From an uncultured Nioella sp. (GTDB lineage: Bacteria > Pseudomonadota > Alphaproteobacteria > Rhodobacterales > Rhodobacteraceae), in the NCBI GenBank assembly GCA_947498125.1, contig CANMJH010000002.1, positions 749,001-813,000 on the forward strand: DNA of 64,000 nucleotides, in the 5' to 3' direction. The notes beneath the pieces are model-generated. The model ran no database searches, had not been told where the DNA came from, and saw only the letters and a list, made by a program, of their open reading frames with translations. Below, one piece after another: positions 63,692-64,000 of the stretch. The position numbers and the translations under genes were made by a program. The number at the start of each line of letters is the position of its first letter. The first letter of the stretch is position 1.

Positions 63692-64000
63692 ATGTCCGAA
63701 GACGCTCATAGCGAAGAAACCGTAGATGCCCACGGCGCAGAGGCTGCCCATGGCGCCGATGCTGGCCACGCTGCAGATGCGGCACATGGCGCTGAAGGCG
63801 GCTTGCAGATCCACCCGATGGATCAATTCATCGTTGAGCCGCTGTTTGGCGACGGTGGTATCGGCATGTTCTCGATCACCAATGTAACGCTTTGGTTGTT
63901 CCTTGCTGTGATCGCGGTTGTTTTGCTGATGGTTGTCGGCACACGCGGACGTGCAATTGTTCCAAGCCGCGCTCAGTCAGTGGCCGAGCTTACCTATGGC
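63692..64000 (+). CDS. atpB: ATP synthase F0 subunit a, 5' part
   Basis: Only the first 103 codons are in the window. An unusual His/Ala/Glu-rich N-terminal stretch (~1-40) is followed by QFIVEPLF and the first membrane helix with [13 protein letters not shown], as in alphaproteobacterial subunit a. It forms the proton half-channels against the c-ring. AGGGAATAACC precedes the ATG, inside the atpI stop region. Confidence 0.93.
   Translation, partial: MSEDAHSEETVDAHGAEAAHGADAGHAADAAHGAEGGLQIHPMDQFIVEPLFGDGGIGMFSITNVTLWLFLAVIAVVLLMVVGTRGRAIVPSRAQSVAELTYG

Overview
The window reads as a chromosomal segment of an alphaproteobacterium, most likely a marine, roseobacter-type member of the Rhodobacterales. 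This is inferred from gene content and order (MipZ instead of MinCD, an mreBCD-mrdA-rodA block, an ffh/rpsP/rimM/trmD/rplS/rpmE neighbourhood, a free-standing atpI ahead of atpB), moderately high G+C and dense gene packing. No rRNA, CRISPR array, intact insertion sequence or prophage was seen. One tRNA gene (Gln, UUG) is present.

Layout. 0-1.6 kb: the end of a ThDP-dependent enzyme gene and an HpcH/HpaI aldolase. 2-9 kb: tRNA-Gln, a BON-MscS channel, a kpsE/kpsT capsule-export pair without kpsM, then an arsR-permease-nhaA run with a perfect palindromic operator at the arsR start. 9-11.5 kb: a uracil-DNA-glycosylase-like protein, an SseB-domain protein and a GhrA-type reductase. 11.5-17.1 kb: the cell-shape operon mreB-mreC-mreD-mrdA-rodA. 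17.3-19.1 kb: leuA, preceded by a 28-residue leucine-rich leader peptide and mutually exclusive stem-loops, a classical attenuation layout.

19.1-34 kb is an accessory, stress- and redox-flavoured stretch. It holds an AraC regulator divergent from an SDR enzyme, flanked by two degraded tails of a GST-family gene whose intact relative lies at 34.2-35.0 kb. A six-gene run follows: two secreted proteins, two glutathionyl-hydroquinone reductase-like proteins, a CDGSH-CDGSH-glutamate-synthase fusion and a hemerythrin. An RNA-repair locus comes next, with rtcB divergent from an RtcR activator whose GAFTGA loop is degenerate. A short gene interrupted by an in-frame amber codon lies beyond it.

35-45.6 kb: an SDR enzyme, an 18-repeat exported MORN protein, glutamine-dependent NAD synthetase and a PAS-GAF-GGDEF diguanylate cyclase. 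Three regulator/target pairs follow with readable operators: SoxR with a VOC protein, ArsR with NIPSNAP and ABM proteins, and an OhrR-like MarR protein with a Tat-exported metallo-beta-lactamase-fold hydrolase. mipZ lies among them.

45.6-58 kb is the ribosomal/SRP block rpmE, rplS ... trmD ... rimM, bluB, rpsP, chorismate mutase, two GNAT genes, ffh. It is split in two places. About 5 kb between rplS and trmD carries a DUF1611 P-loop protein coupled to a PLP-dependent racemase-like protein, with a small membrane protein, a secreted Cys-repeat protein and a small basic protein. A 3D-domain lipoprotein separates trmD from rimM. 58-64 kb: small exported and membrane proteins, azoR divergent from a LysR gene, two DMT-family exporters, an ArsR gene, and the start of the ATP synthase F0 operon (atpI, atpB).

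The best candidates for something undescribed are the DUF1611/racemase island, the CDGSH-glutamate-synthase/GS-HQR/hemerythrin operon and the unusual RtcR.
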